A DNA stretch of 8,772 nt from Lachnospiraceae bacterium UBA6452. Its GTDB lineage: Bacteria > Bacillota > Clostridia > Lachnospirales > Lachnospiraceae. This document shows positions 1 to 6,067 of this stretch, in pieces. Made by a program: the position numbers and the translations under genes. Position 1 is the first letter of the stretch. Each line of letters opens with the position of its first letter. The notes beneath the pieces are model-generated. The model had not been told where the DNA came from and did not search any database. It saw only the letters and a program-made list of their open reading frames with translations. The stretch is from assembly GCA_002441865.1 (NCBI GenBank), contig DJNY01000214.1, positions 4,532-13,303 of the forward strand, written 5' to 3'.

Positions 1-1066
1 AGCAGGTAATATATGATTTTTCAGTTAACATAAATCCACTTGGACTACCTGATGCGGTGAGAGCAGGTCATAGAAAACAGTGGTGACTCTTGCAATGCAG
101 TATCCTGATCTGCAGTGTCAGAAGCTGCGCATGCGGCTTGCAGACCGTCTGGGGATCAGACCGGAGCAGATTCTGTGTGGTAATGGTGCAAGCGAATTGA
201 TCCTGGCGGTATGTCATATGCTGCGGCCACAAAAGGCACTGCTGTCAGCCCCCTGCTTTTCCGGATATGAGACGGCTTTACGGGCAGTTGGAACGGAAGT
301 GATTCATATACCGTTGTCGGAAGCGGATGGGTTTGCTTTTACAGATGAATATGGCAGAAAACTGGAGGCAAAGATAAAAGAAGAAAAACCGGAGCTTTTG
401 TTTCTGACAACGCCAAACAATCCGACCGGTAAGCTGACAGACCCGGCGTATATTCGCCGGTTATTGACGGTTTGTGAAAAGACGGATACGTACCTTTTGC
501 TGGATGAATGTTTTATGGAACTGACCGGTCAGGCAGTACAGTATTCCATGCTGCAGGAGATTGAAGAACATGAAAAGCTGCTGATCCTGCGTGCGTTTAC
601 GAAAAGCTTTGCAATGCCCGGGATCAGGCTGGGATATCTGGTCGGAGATCAGGCACTATTAACCGGTGTACAAAAGCAGTTACCCGAATGGAACGTGTCA
701 GCACTTGCGCAGGCTGCGGGAGTGGCAGCACTTGCGGATACGAGGTATCTGGAGCGGGCTTGCAGGCTGATCGAGTCAGAGCGCGGACATATGAGCCGGG
801 CACTGAAAGCACTTGGCTGCAGGGTATATTCCTCAGATGCAAACTATATATTATTTTATGTAAACCAAAATGGCAAGCAGAAAAACATAGATCCGCATGC
901 GGGTGATGCAGGAGCAGATTTAAAAGACAGATTAATCAGGAAAAAGATCCTGATCCGCGATTGCAGTGATTACCCGGGTCTTACAGATGGATATTACAGA
1001 GTGGCAGTAAAGTTACCTGAGGAAAACCGCGTGCTGCTCGAAGCAATAGCGGAAATTTTATGTTAA
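1..1066 (+). CDS. cobD: L-threonine-O-3-phosphate decarboxylase CobD (5' partial, apparent frameshift)
   Basis: PLP enzyme of aminotransferase fold I that decarboxylates L-threonine phosphate to (R)-1-amino-2-propanol phosphate, the linker joining the corrin ring to the lower-ligand nucleotide. The 5' end lies outside the window. Positions 3-83 read, in one frame, the family N-terminus VIYDFSVNINPLGLPDAVRA and then stop at TGA 84-86. The rest of the protein continues in the -1 frame; an open stretch there could start at GTG 80 and ends with TAA 1064-1066. Counting from that GTG, visible motifs are CGNGASEL (33-40), TTPNNPTGK (110-118), the cofactor-contacting LLLDECFMEL (139-148), the Schiff-base lysine in TKSFAMPGIRLGY (Lys175, codon 602-604) and LIRDCSDYPG near the C-terminus. 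A histidinol-phosphate aminotransferase is the main alternative, but DECF, TKSFAMPG and the corrin operon favour CobD. The GTG 80 start would lack the conserved N-terminus, so it is not a credible true start. cbiC follows after 45 bp. Confidence 0.9.
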
Positions 1067-1111
1067 ACAGAATAAAATAAGTGGGGAAATAGAAAAGAGA
1101 AATAATATACC

Positions 1112-1750
1112 ATGAAAGAGATTGAATTTGTAAAGCCCGGAGACATCGAGAAAAGAAGCTTTGAGATTATTGCCGGAGAGCTTGAAAAACGCCATATCAC
1201 AATAAAAGAAGAGGAAACACCCATTACAATGCGTGTGATCCATACAAGTGCGGATTTTGAATATGCAGATACTATGACTTATTCGGAAAATGCGATCGAA
1301 ACAGCCAGGGCACTTCTGCAAAACGGGGCGGATATTGTGACAGATACGAATATGGCGAAGGCGGGAATCAACAAAAAAGTACTGGCAGACCTGGGCGGTC
1401 AGGTACATTGCTTCATGGCAGATGAGGATGTGGCACAGGAGGCGAAGGCAAGAGGTGTGACACGCGCCACAGTCAGCATGGAGCGTGCTGCAAGGCTTGA
1501 AAAGCCCGTTATTTTTGCGATCGGCAATGCACCAACAGCACTGATCTCACTTTATGAGATGATACAGGAGGGCACCTTTAAACCGGCATTTGTGATCGGT
1601 GTTCCGGTTGGTTTTGTAAATGTGGTGGCAGCCAAAGAACTGATCATGGAAACGGATATTCCCTATATTATCAATCGCGGCAGAAAAGGCGGCAGCAATA
1701 TCGCCGCAGCCATCTGCAACGGGCTCTTATACGGGCTGCGAGACAGATAA
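1112..1750 (+). CDS. cbiC: Cobalt-precorrin-8 methylmutase CbiC
   Basis: Catalyses the [1,5]-sigmatropic shift of a methyl group from C11 to C12, turning cobalt-precorrin-8 into cobyrinate, the last ring-forming step before amidation; it needs no cofactor and is cytosolic. The 212-residue product matches the usual length of the CbiC/CobH family. RVIHTSADFE (41-50) carries the conserved catalytic histidine at position 44. Other family signatures are TDTNM (77-81), IGNAPTAL (137-144), GVPVGFVN (163-170) and RGRKGGS (189-195). The ATG at 1112 gives a normal family N-terminus (MKEIEFVKPGDIEKRSF). Its ribosome binding site is weak and rather distant (AAGAGA at 1095-1100), so translation may partly depend on upstream coupling. 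The gene is complete with no missing motif. It follows cobD by 45 bp and precedes cbiD by 84 bp, a gap that holds a hairpin. Confidence 0.97.
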   Translation: MKEIEFVKPGDIEKRSFEIIAGELEKRHITIKEEETPITMRVIHTSADFEYADTMTYSENAIETARALLQNGADIVTDTNMAKAGINKKVLADLGGQVHCFMADEDVAQEAKARGVTRATVSMERAARLEKPVIFAIGNAPTALISLYEMIQEGTFKPAFVIGVPVGFVNVVAAKELIMETDIPYIINRGRKGGSNIAAAICNGLLYGLRDR

Positions 1751-1757
1751 AATGGAA

Positions 1758-1800
1758 AGCCGGAAATAAGACAAGAAAGATTGTCCTAAAAACACCGGCT
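1758..1800 (+). other. Two-tier inverted repeat (RNA hairpin) between cbiC and cbiD
   Basis: An outer 6-bp perfect stem, AGCCGG (1758-1763) with CCGGCT (1795-1800), encloses an inner 5-bp stem, GACAA (1770-1774) with TTGTC (1781-1785), capped by a 6-nt loop. The internal loops are 6 and 9 nt. No T-run follows, so this is not an ordinary intrinsic terminator. It lies between two genes that are not translationally coupled. It could stabilise an mRNA end or be a processing site, but no function can be assigned from sequence. It is not a cobalamin riboswitch: it is far too short and lacks a B12-box. Confidence 0.45.
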
Positions 1801-1834
1801 GATAAAACGTGATGAATGAAAAGAAGGGAAAGGC

Positions 1835-2977
1835 ATGATGCGATATGGATTTACGACGGGAAGCTGTGCAGCGGCAGCTGCAGCTGCTGCATGTTATATG
1901 CTTCTGACAGGCAGGAAAAAAGAAGAAATGACGATCCTGACGCCAAAGGGGATTCCCTATACTGCCAAAGTGGTTGACATAATTATGAATCGGGATCGTG
2001 CAGCCTGTGCGATCGTAAAAGATGGCGGTGATGATCCGGACATTACGACGGGAGCGCATATTGTTGCAGAAGTTACCTTCCTGCAAAAAGAAATTCCGCA
2101 AAATGATAAGATTGACAGGAGGCAGCAGATTATCATATGTGGCGGAAAAGGTGTCGGCAGAGTGACAAAACCGGGACTGGATCAGCCGGTTGGGGAGGCA
2201 GCGATCAATCATGTGCCGCGGGAAATGATTGTAAAAGAAGTGCAAAGGATGTGTGAACTATGCGGTTATACAGGAAAGCTGCAGGTAACCATTTCTGTTC
2301 CGGAAGGCGAAGCGATTGCACAGAAGACTTTTAATCCAAGACTTGGTATCACGGGAGGTATATCTATTCTGGGAACAAGTGGGATCGTGGAACCAATGAG
2401 CAGCCAGGCACTGCTTGATACAATACAGGTCGAACTCAGGCAGAAAAAGGCAATGGGACAGCAGATGATCACAGTAACGCCGGGTAACTACGGGCTCGAT
2501 TTTATGAAGGAAGCCTTTGCTTACGATCTGGATAAAAGTGTGAAATGTTCCAATTTTATCGGAAATACGATCGATATGGCGGCAGAAACAGGATTTTGTG
2601 GTATGCTTTTAACAGGACACATCGGAAAGCTGGTAAAAGTATCCGGGGGCATCATGAATACGCATTCCAAAGAAGGTGACTGCAGAATGGAACTCCTTGC
2701 TGCTGCAGCGCTGAGAAGCGGTGGCAGTAAAATGCAGGCACTGGAGATTCTGGATGCGGTCACAACAGAGGAAGGCATCCGCATTTTGCAGGAAGGTGGT
2801 AATCTGCAAAAGACGATGCAGTTTGTAATGGATAAGATCATGTTTTATCTGCAGAAGCGTGCGGCAGACAGACTCAGGATCGAATGTATGATGTACGCCA
2901 ATGGATATGGATTGTTAGCTGAGAGCAATGGCGCAGAGACCATGCTAGAGGCTTTGATGAAGAAGAATGGAAACTGA
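1835..2977 (+). CDS. cbiD: Cobalt-precorrin-5B (C1)-methyltransferase CbiD
   Basis: SAM-dependent methylation at C1 of cobalt-precorrin-5B, giving cobalt-precorrin-6A. CbiD is specific to the anaerobic pathway, so its presence settles which B12 route this operon encodes. The 380-residue protein has the hallmark N-terminus RYGFTTGSCAAAAAAAAC (3-20), then VKDGGDDPDITTGA (61-74), GGKGVGRVTKPGL (103-115) and, in the core, LGITGGISILGTSGIVEPMS (170-189). HIGKLVKVSGG (262-272) and NTHSKEG (275-281) are further conserved stretches. Two adjacent ATGs, 1835 and 1838, are both possible starts; the purine-rich GAAGGGAAAGG just upstream (1823-1833) can serve either, and both keep the conserved RYGFTTGS. 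The eight-alanine run is normal for the family and uses mixed GCN codons. The gene is intact; TGA at 2975-2977 is followed at once by TAG. Confidence 0.97.
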   Translation: MMRYGFTTGSCAAAAAAAACYMLLTGRKKEEMTILTPKGIPYTAKVVDIIMNRDRAACAIVKDGGDDPDITTGAHIVAEVTFLQKEIPQNDKIDRRQQIIICGGKGVGRVTKPGLDQPVGEAAINHVPREMIVKEVQRMCELCGYTGKLQVTISVPEGEAIAQKTFNPRLGITGGISILGTSGIVEPMSSQALLDTIQVELRQKKAMGQQMITVTPGNYGLDFMKEAFAYDLDKSVKCSNFIGNTIDMAAETGFCGMLLTGHIGKLVKVSGGIMNTHSKEGDCRMELLAAAALRSGGSKMQALEILDAVTTEEGIRILQEGGNLQKTMQFVMDKIMFYLQKRAADRLRIECMMYANGYGLLAESNGAETMLEALMKKNGN

Positions 2978-2993
2978 TAGACTAGATTGTATG

Positions 2994-3000
2994 AAGAGGA
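2994..3000 (+). promoter_or_regulatory. Ribosome binding site fixing the cbiF start at 3008
   Basis: AAGAGGA at 2994-3000 sits 7 nt before ATG 3008. A longer in-frame reading from TTG 2987 would add seven residues (MYEEETE) translated across this Shine-Dalgarno itself. CbiF proteins begin almost directly with the SAM-binding strand (VYFVGAGSG), so 3008 is the better start. Confidence 0.8.
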
Positions 3001-3007
3001 AACTGAA

Positions 3008-3772
3008 ATGGTTTATTTTGTAGGAGCAGGAAGCGGAGCTGCTGATCTGATCACGGTACGCGGTAAAAATCTGCTGGAAAAGGCAGATGTGATCATTTAT
3101 GCAGGGTCGCTCGTCAATCCGGAACTTCTGACATATGCAAAAGAGGATTGTGAAATACACAACAGTGCATATATGACATTGGATGAAGTGATCACGGTGA
3201 TGGAGAATGCACAGAAAGAAGGAAAGACGGTTGTCAGACTGCATACGGGCGAGCCAAGCATATATGGCGCGGTGCGGGAACAGATGGATCTTCTGGATGA
3301 GAAAGGGATCGCTTATGAAAGCTGTCCGGGGGTAAGTGCATGCTTTGGAGCAGCCTCGTCGCTGAATCTGGAATATACATTGCCCGGTATCTCACAATCC
3401 CTGATCATTACCAGAATGGAAGGAAAGACAAAGGTACCACCAAAGGAAAGTATAGAAAGCTTTGCTGCACATCAGGCGAGTATGGCAATCTATTTAAGTA
3501 CTGGTATGCTGGAAGAGCTTTCCGGACGCCTGACAGAAGGAGGTTATCCGGCGGAAACTCCAGCAGCACTTGTTTATAAGGCAACCTGGCCGGAGGAAGC
3601 GTGTTATGTGACCACGATCGAAAAATTAGCACAGACGGCAGCAGAGCATGGCATTACCAAGACTGCAATTGTTCTGGTGGGTGAGGTGATCGCACATGCG
3701 GGGTATGAGAAATCACGGTTATATGCACCTGATTTTGAGACGGAATTCAGGAAAAGACGGGATGAGAGATAA
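3008..3772 (+). CDS. cbiF: Cobalt-precorrin-4 (C11)-methyltransferase CbiF
   Basis: Transfers a methyl group from S-adenosylmethionine to C11 of cobalt-precorrin-4, making cobalt-precorrin-5A; cytosolic, of the class III tetrapyrrole methyltransferase fold. From ATG 3008 the protein has 254 residues, normal for CbiF/CobM. Motifs: the N-terminal GAGSG (6-10), YAGSLVNPELL (31-41), the family signature LHTGEPSIYGA (78-88), CPGVSACFGAA (106-116) and YLSTGM (162-167). The GSLV and HTG-PSIYGA signatures separate CbiF from its paralogues CbiH, CbiL and CbiE. It starts 30 bp after cbiD, and cbiG follows after 41 bp. The gene looks intact. Confidence 0.96.
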   Translation: MVYFVGAGSGAADLITVRGKNLLEKADVIIYAGSLVNPELLTYAKEDCEIHNSAYMTLDEVITVMENAQKEGKTVVRLHTGEPSIYGAVREQMDLLDEKGIAYESCPGVSACFGAASSLNLEYTLPGISQSLIITRMEGKTKVPPKESIESFAAHQASMAIYLSTGMLEELSGRLTEGGYPAETPAALVYKATWPEEACYVTTIEKLAQTAAEHGITKTAIVLVGEVIAHAGYEKSRLYAPDFETEFRKRRDER

Positions 3773-3813
3773 GGAAGAATCCGATAAAACATGGATGAGA
3801 ATGGGAAAGCAGC

Positions 3814-4875
3814 ATGGTAATCAGAATTTGCGCATTTACAAAGCAGGGAAAAGAAACTGCAGCAGAATTATTGGGTAAAATGCCCTCACTTCACCTGAAA
3901 TGGCGGGAAGATGAGCCGCTTCAGGAATGGACGGGGGAGGCATTTGCAGATCATCAGCCGCTCCTGTTTGTCGGTGCCTGCGGAATAGCGGTCCGGACAA
4001 TTGCACCGTTTGTACGGGATAAGCTGACGGACAGCCCGGTACTTGTGATGGATGAAAAGGGAAAGCATATCATTCCGATTCTGTCAGGACATATCGGCGG
4101 AGCAAATGAGCTTGCCTGTAGGCTGGCAGAAGCATCAGGGGCAGAACCGGTGCTGACGACAGCAACGGATGTGAATCATATATTTGCAGTAGATGTATTT
4201 GCCGGGAAGAACGGACTTCGTATTGAAAACAGGGAAGGTATCCGGTATATTTCCGATAAACTGCTGCGTGGGCAGCAGGTGACCGTGCAGTTAGATGAGG
4301 CTTTCCCATTCCGGATAAGTGAAGCGGAACTGCCGGAAGGACTTGTTTTATATGACGGAAAGAAAAGAACTGATTTAAGCCCTGATCTTGTAATCTCTAC
4401 AATGCAAAATAAGATAAGGAAACAAAATAAGGTAAGAAAAAATGCAGATATATTGTATCTGACAGCAAAGCCTTATGTGCTTGGAATTGGCTGTAAAAAA
4501 GGAAAAAGTCTGGCAGAGCTGAGAAGCTTTGTGCAGCGTCATTTAAACGCGGAGCAGCGCAGGGATTGTTACGCCATTGCAAGCATAGATTTAAAGGCAG
4601 AAGAAATCGGGCTGCAGGAGCTGGCACAATATTATGGCATACCGCTCATCACATACAGCAGCGAAGAATTATCGCAGGTGAAAGGAGCATTTTCCGAATC
4701 TGATTTTGTAAAAGAAACGACAGGAGTCGGAAGCGTCTGTGAGCGGGCTGCGGTCTGTCTTGGCAAGGGACGGCTCCTGCAAAAAAAGATTGCAGAAGAT
4801 GGCATGACGCTGGCGGTAGCGGAGAGAATTTTGCAGAAGCCGGATTTCATGTCCTGCCAGGATTGTTTATTCTGA
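3814..4875 (+). CDS. cbiG: Cobalt-precorrin-5A hydrolase CbiG
   Basis: Opens the ring-A delta-lactone of cobalt-precorrin-5A and releases the two-carbon C20 fragment as acetaldehyde, giving 5B; an anaerobic-route enzyme. The 353 residues include the N-terminal core FVGACGIAVRTIAPFVRDK (52-70) with GKHIIPILSGHIGGANELA (83-101) and TTATDVN (115-121), a central region, and a C-terminal domain starting at YVLGIGCKKGKS (221-232) and running through AIASIDLKAEEIGL (254-267) and GVGSVCERAA (304-313). The start at ATG 3814 is the only reasonable one, since an in-frame TGA lies at 3796-3798; GGGAAAG (3803-3809) is the likely ribosome site, with short spacing. Residues 198-210, joining the middle to the C-terminal domain, are a basic hexapeptide duplication (QNKIRK/QNKVRK) encoded by an 18-bp tandem repeat. 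After the stop comes an unusually long gap for this operon. Confidence 0.96.
   Translation: MVIRICAFTKQGKETAAELLGKMPSLHLKWREDEPLQEWTGEAFADHQPLLFVGACGIAVRTIAPFVRDKLTDSPVLVMDEKGKHIIPILSGHIGGANELACRLAEASGAEPVLTTATDVNHIFAVDVFAGKNGLRIENREGIRYISDKLLRGQQVTVQLDEAFPFRISEAELPEGLVLYDGKKRTDLSPDLVISTMQNKIRKQNKVRKNADILYLTAKPYVLGIGCKKGKSLAELRSFVQRHLNAEQRRDCYAIASIDLKAEEIGLQELAQYYGIPLITYSSEELSQVKGAFSESDFVKETTGVGSVCERAAVCLGKGRLLQKKIAEDGMTLAVAERILQKPDFMSCQDCLF
4405..4440 (+). repeat. 18-bp tandem duplication inside cbiG
   Basis: Two adjacent 18-bp units, 4405-4422 and 4423-4440, match at 16 of 18 positions and both begin CAAAATAAG. They keep the frame and encode QNKIRK then QNKVRK, a positively charged segment at the boundary before the C-terminal CbiG domain. 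The two differences are A/G transitions, so the duplication is not brand new. Confidence 0.75.
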
Positions 4876-4922
4876 GAAATGATGTGGAAAAGAATGGATA
4901 TTTCCTTATTTTTTAGGAGCAT

Positions 4923-5242
4923 TCGTCCAAAATAACAGAAAAGCAAGAAATTGTATGAAGTTTATAGATAGCAAAAGACTACATTTCCTCTAAAACTAGA
5001 AAATATAAGCAAAAAGTATGAAACTGTGGGCAGGGATATAAAGTAAGTTCGTCTAAAATCATGTAAATTTGCATTGTGGGATGAAAAAAGGAATGCGTAC
5101 AGAAGTAATTCAGAATACGAGCGATGAAAATAGAGAGAAAAATCATCCTAAAGTAATAATAAATACAAAAAAGTATGAAATTGCAAATAGAAGGATAAAT
5201 TGAGGTCGTCCAAAAGAACAGAAAAGCAAAAATGGTATGAAG
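4923..5242 (+). repeat. Degenerate 63-bp tandem repeat upstream of cbiH (about five units)
   Basis: Units begin at 4923, 4986, 5049, 5143 and 5206. The first three are exactly 63 bp apart, the last two are 63 bp apart, and 31 extra bases (5112-5142) separate units 3 and 4. Each begins TC-N-TC-(C/T) followed by an A-rich run, and about 30 bp further on has a GTATGAA-like box at 4953, 5016, 5079 (as GGATGAA), 5173 and 5235. Units 1 and 5 are near-identical over their first 37-38 bp (4923-4960 and 5206-5242: two mismatches and one 1-bp gap). Units 2 and 4 agree at roughly 60% of positions by my hand count; unit 3 is the weakest. The last unit ends in the cbiH ribosome site and gives an ATG (5237) in the cbiH frame. 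The repeat may be a tandem duplication of the pre-cbiH leader or an array of regulatory sites; the sequence does not decide. Confidence 0.7.
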
Positions 5243-5246
5243 AGGG
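5240..5246 (+). promoter_or_regulatory. Ribosome binding site fixing the cbiH start at 5255
   Basis: AAGAGGG at 5240-5246 is 8 nt upstream of ATG 5255, an ideal spacing. The alternative ATG at 5237 would read through this site, adding MKRVTT, and has no comparable purine box at proper distance; its ATG belongs to the last 63-bp repeat unit. I prefer 5255. Confidence 0.7.
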
Positions 5247-5254
5247 TTACAACA

Positions 5255-6067
5255 ATGACAGATTATGTAAAAAATGAAGCAAAAGTTAGAAAAACAAAAG
5301 CAGTAGAAAATAAACCAAAAGCAGAACAATCCATCATCTACATCATCGGTATGGGGCCGGGCAGTCAGGAAATGATGACACAGCAGGCAAAGGATGCGCT
5401 GGAAGCAAGTGATGTGATCGTAGGCTACACTGTTTACGTGGATCTGCTCAGAGCTTATTATCCGGAGAAGGAATTTGTGACAACACCGATGCGACAGGAG
5501 ATCGAGCGCTGCAGGATCTGTTTTGACCTCGCAGGCGAAGGAAAAACTGTATCTATGGTATGCAGTGGAGATGCTGGAGTATATGGAATGGCAGCACCGA
5601 TGCATGAGCTGCAGCAGGAAAACGAAGCATACCGGCAGACAGAGCTTGTTGTGATCCCGGGGAGCACAGCAGCAAATAGTGGAGCGGCGGTTCTTGGTGC
5701 GCCGCTTAATCATGATTATTGCGTGATCAGCTTAAGCGATCTGCTGACGCCGTGGGAACAGATTGAAAAACGGCTGATAGCGGCTATTCAGGGAGATTTT
5801 GCGATCGCTGTTTATAATCCGTCCAGCCATAAGCGTAAGGATCATCTCAAACGGGCGTGCGATATTATGTTAACTGCTGGTGCATCACCGGACAGAGCCT
5901 GCGGTTATGTGGAAAATATAGGAAGAGAAGGAACCAAGGCGCATGTGCTGACACTCGGGCAGCTTAGAGAAACGCCGGTTAATATGTTTACCATTGTATT
6001 TATTGGAAATTCTAAGTCTGTTATCATGGGAGATAAGCTGGTAACAGGACGAGGGTATCAGATATGA
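5255..6067 (+). CDS. cbiH: Cobalt-precorrin-3 (C17)-methyltransferase CbiH, ring-contracting
   Basis: SAM-dependent methylation at C17 coupled to ring contraction, converting cobalt-precorrin-3 to cobalt-precorrin-4. With the preferred ATG at 5255 the product has 270 residues. The class III methyltransferase domain begins near residue 27: YIIGMGPGS (29-37), VGYTVYVDLL (56-65), the signature VCSGDAGVYGMA (102-113), VIPGSTAANSGAAVLGAPL (133-151), ISLSDLLTPWE (158-168), AVYNPSSHKR (185-194) and NIGREGT (221-227). SDLLTPW and YNPSS mark CbiH/CobJ rather than CbiF or CbiL. Residues 1-26 are an extra lysine-rich, probably disordered tail; most CbiH proteins start directly at the first strand. The ATG 5237 alternative would make it six residues longer. 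The stop overlaps the next start (ATGA at 6064-6067), so cbiH and the fusion gene are translationally coupled. Confidence 0.96.
   Translation: MTDYVKNEAKVRKTKAVENKPKAEQSIIYIIGMGPGSQEMMTQQAKDALEASDVIVGYTVYVDLLRAYYPEKEFVTTPMRQEIERCRICFDLAGEGKTVSMVCSGDAGVYGMAAPMHELQQENEAYRQTELVVIPGSTAANSGAAVLGAPLNHDYCVISLSDLLTPWEQIEKRLIAAIQGDFAIAVYNPSSHKRKDHLKRACDIMLTAGASPDRACGYVENIGREGTKAHVLTLGQLRETPVNMFTIVFIGNSKSVIMGDKLVTGRGYQI

Larger units (their letters stand above)
4876..5254 (+). other. Long AT-rich cbiG-cbiH gap, no convincing gene
   Basis: This 379-bp stretch is by far the longest non-coding interval here; the others are 30 to 84 bp. It is strongly A-rich on the + strand. Most of it (4923 onward) is a degenerate 63-bp tandem repeat, listed separately. 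Only short open frames occur on the + strand, the longest being 40 codons at 5081-5203 with no good ribosome site. A weak hairpin, GGAAA (4886-4890) with TTTCC (4901-4905), is followed by a T-rich run to 4914; it is too weak to call a terminator. I saw no B12-box and no convincing -35/-10 pair. Confidence 0.7.

Noticed and set aside
1862..1894. GCN-repeat (eight alanines) near the start of cbiD, as a possible microsatellite
   Set aside because: The Ala-rich stretch after TTGSC is a normal family feature and the codons are mixed, so there is no sign of recent expansion.
4886..4914. Possible intrinsic terminator after cbiG (GGAAA/TTTCC stem with T-rich run)
   Set aside because: The stem is only 5 bp, mostly A-T, with a 10-nt loop. 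The downstream genes continue the same pathway, so termination here is not well supported.
5081..5203. A 40-codon + strand open frame starting MKKGMRTEV in the cbiG-cbiH gap
   Set aside because: It has no adequate ribosome site, resembles no family I know, and spans the 63-bp repeat units. It is more likely a by-product of the A-rich repeat than a gene, though a leader role is noted as a finding.
4876..5254. Cobalamin riboswitch in the longest gap of the operon
   Set aside because: I found no B12-box-like GCCACTG sequence and no GC-rich multi-stem layout; the region is A-rich and repetitive instead.
4979..5713. A 244-codon open frame on the minus strand across the gap and the start of cbiH
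   Set aside because: It is rich in Phe, Cys and His, as expected from reading A-rich coding DNA backwards. It overlaps the certain cbiH gene and contains no recognisable domain.
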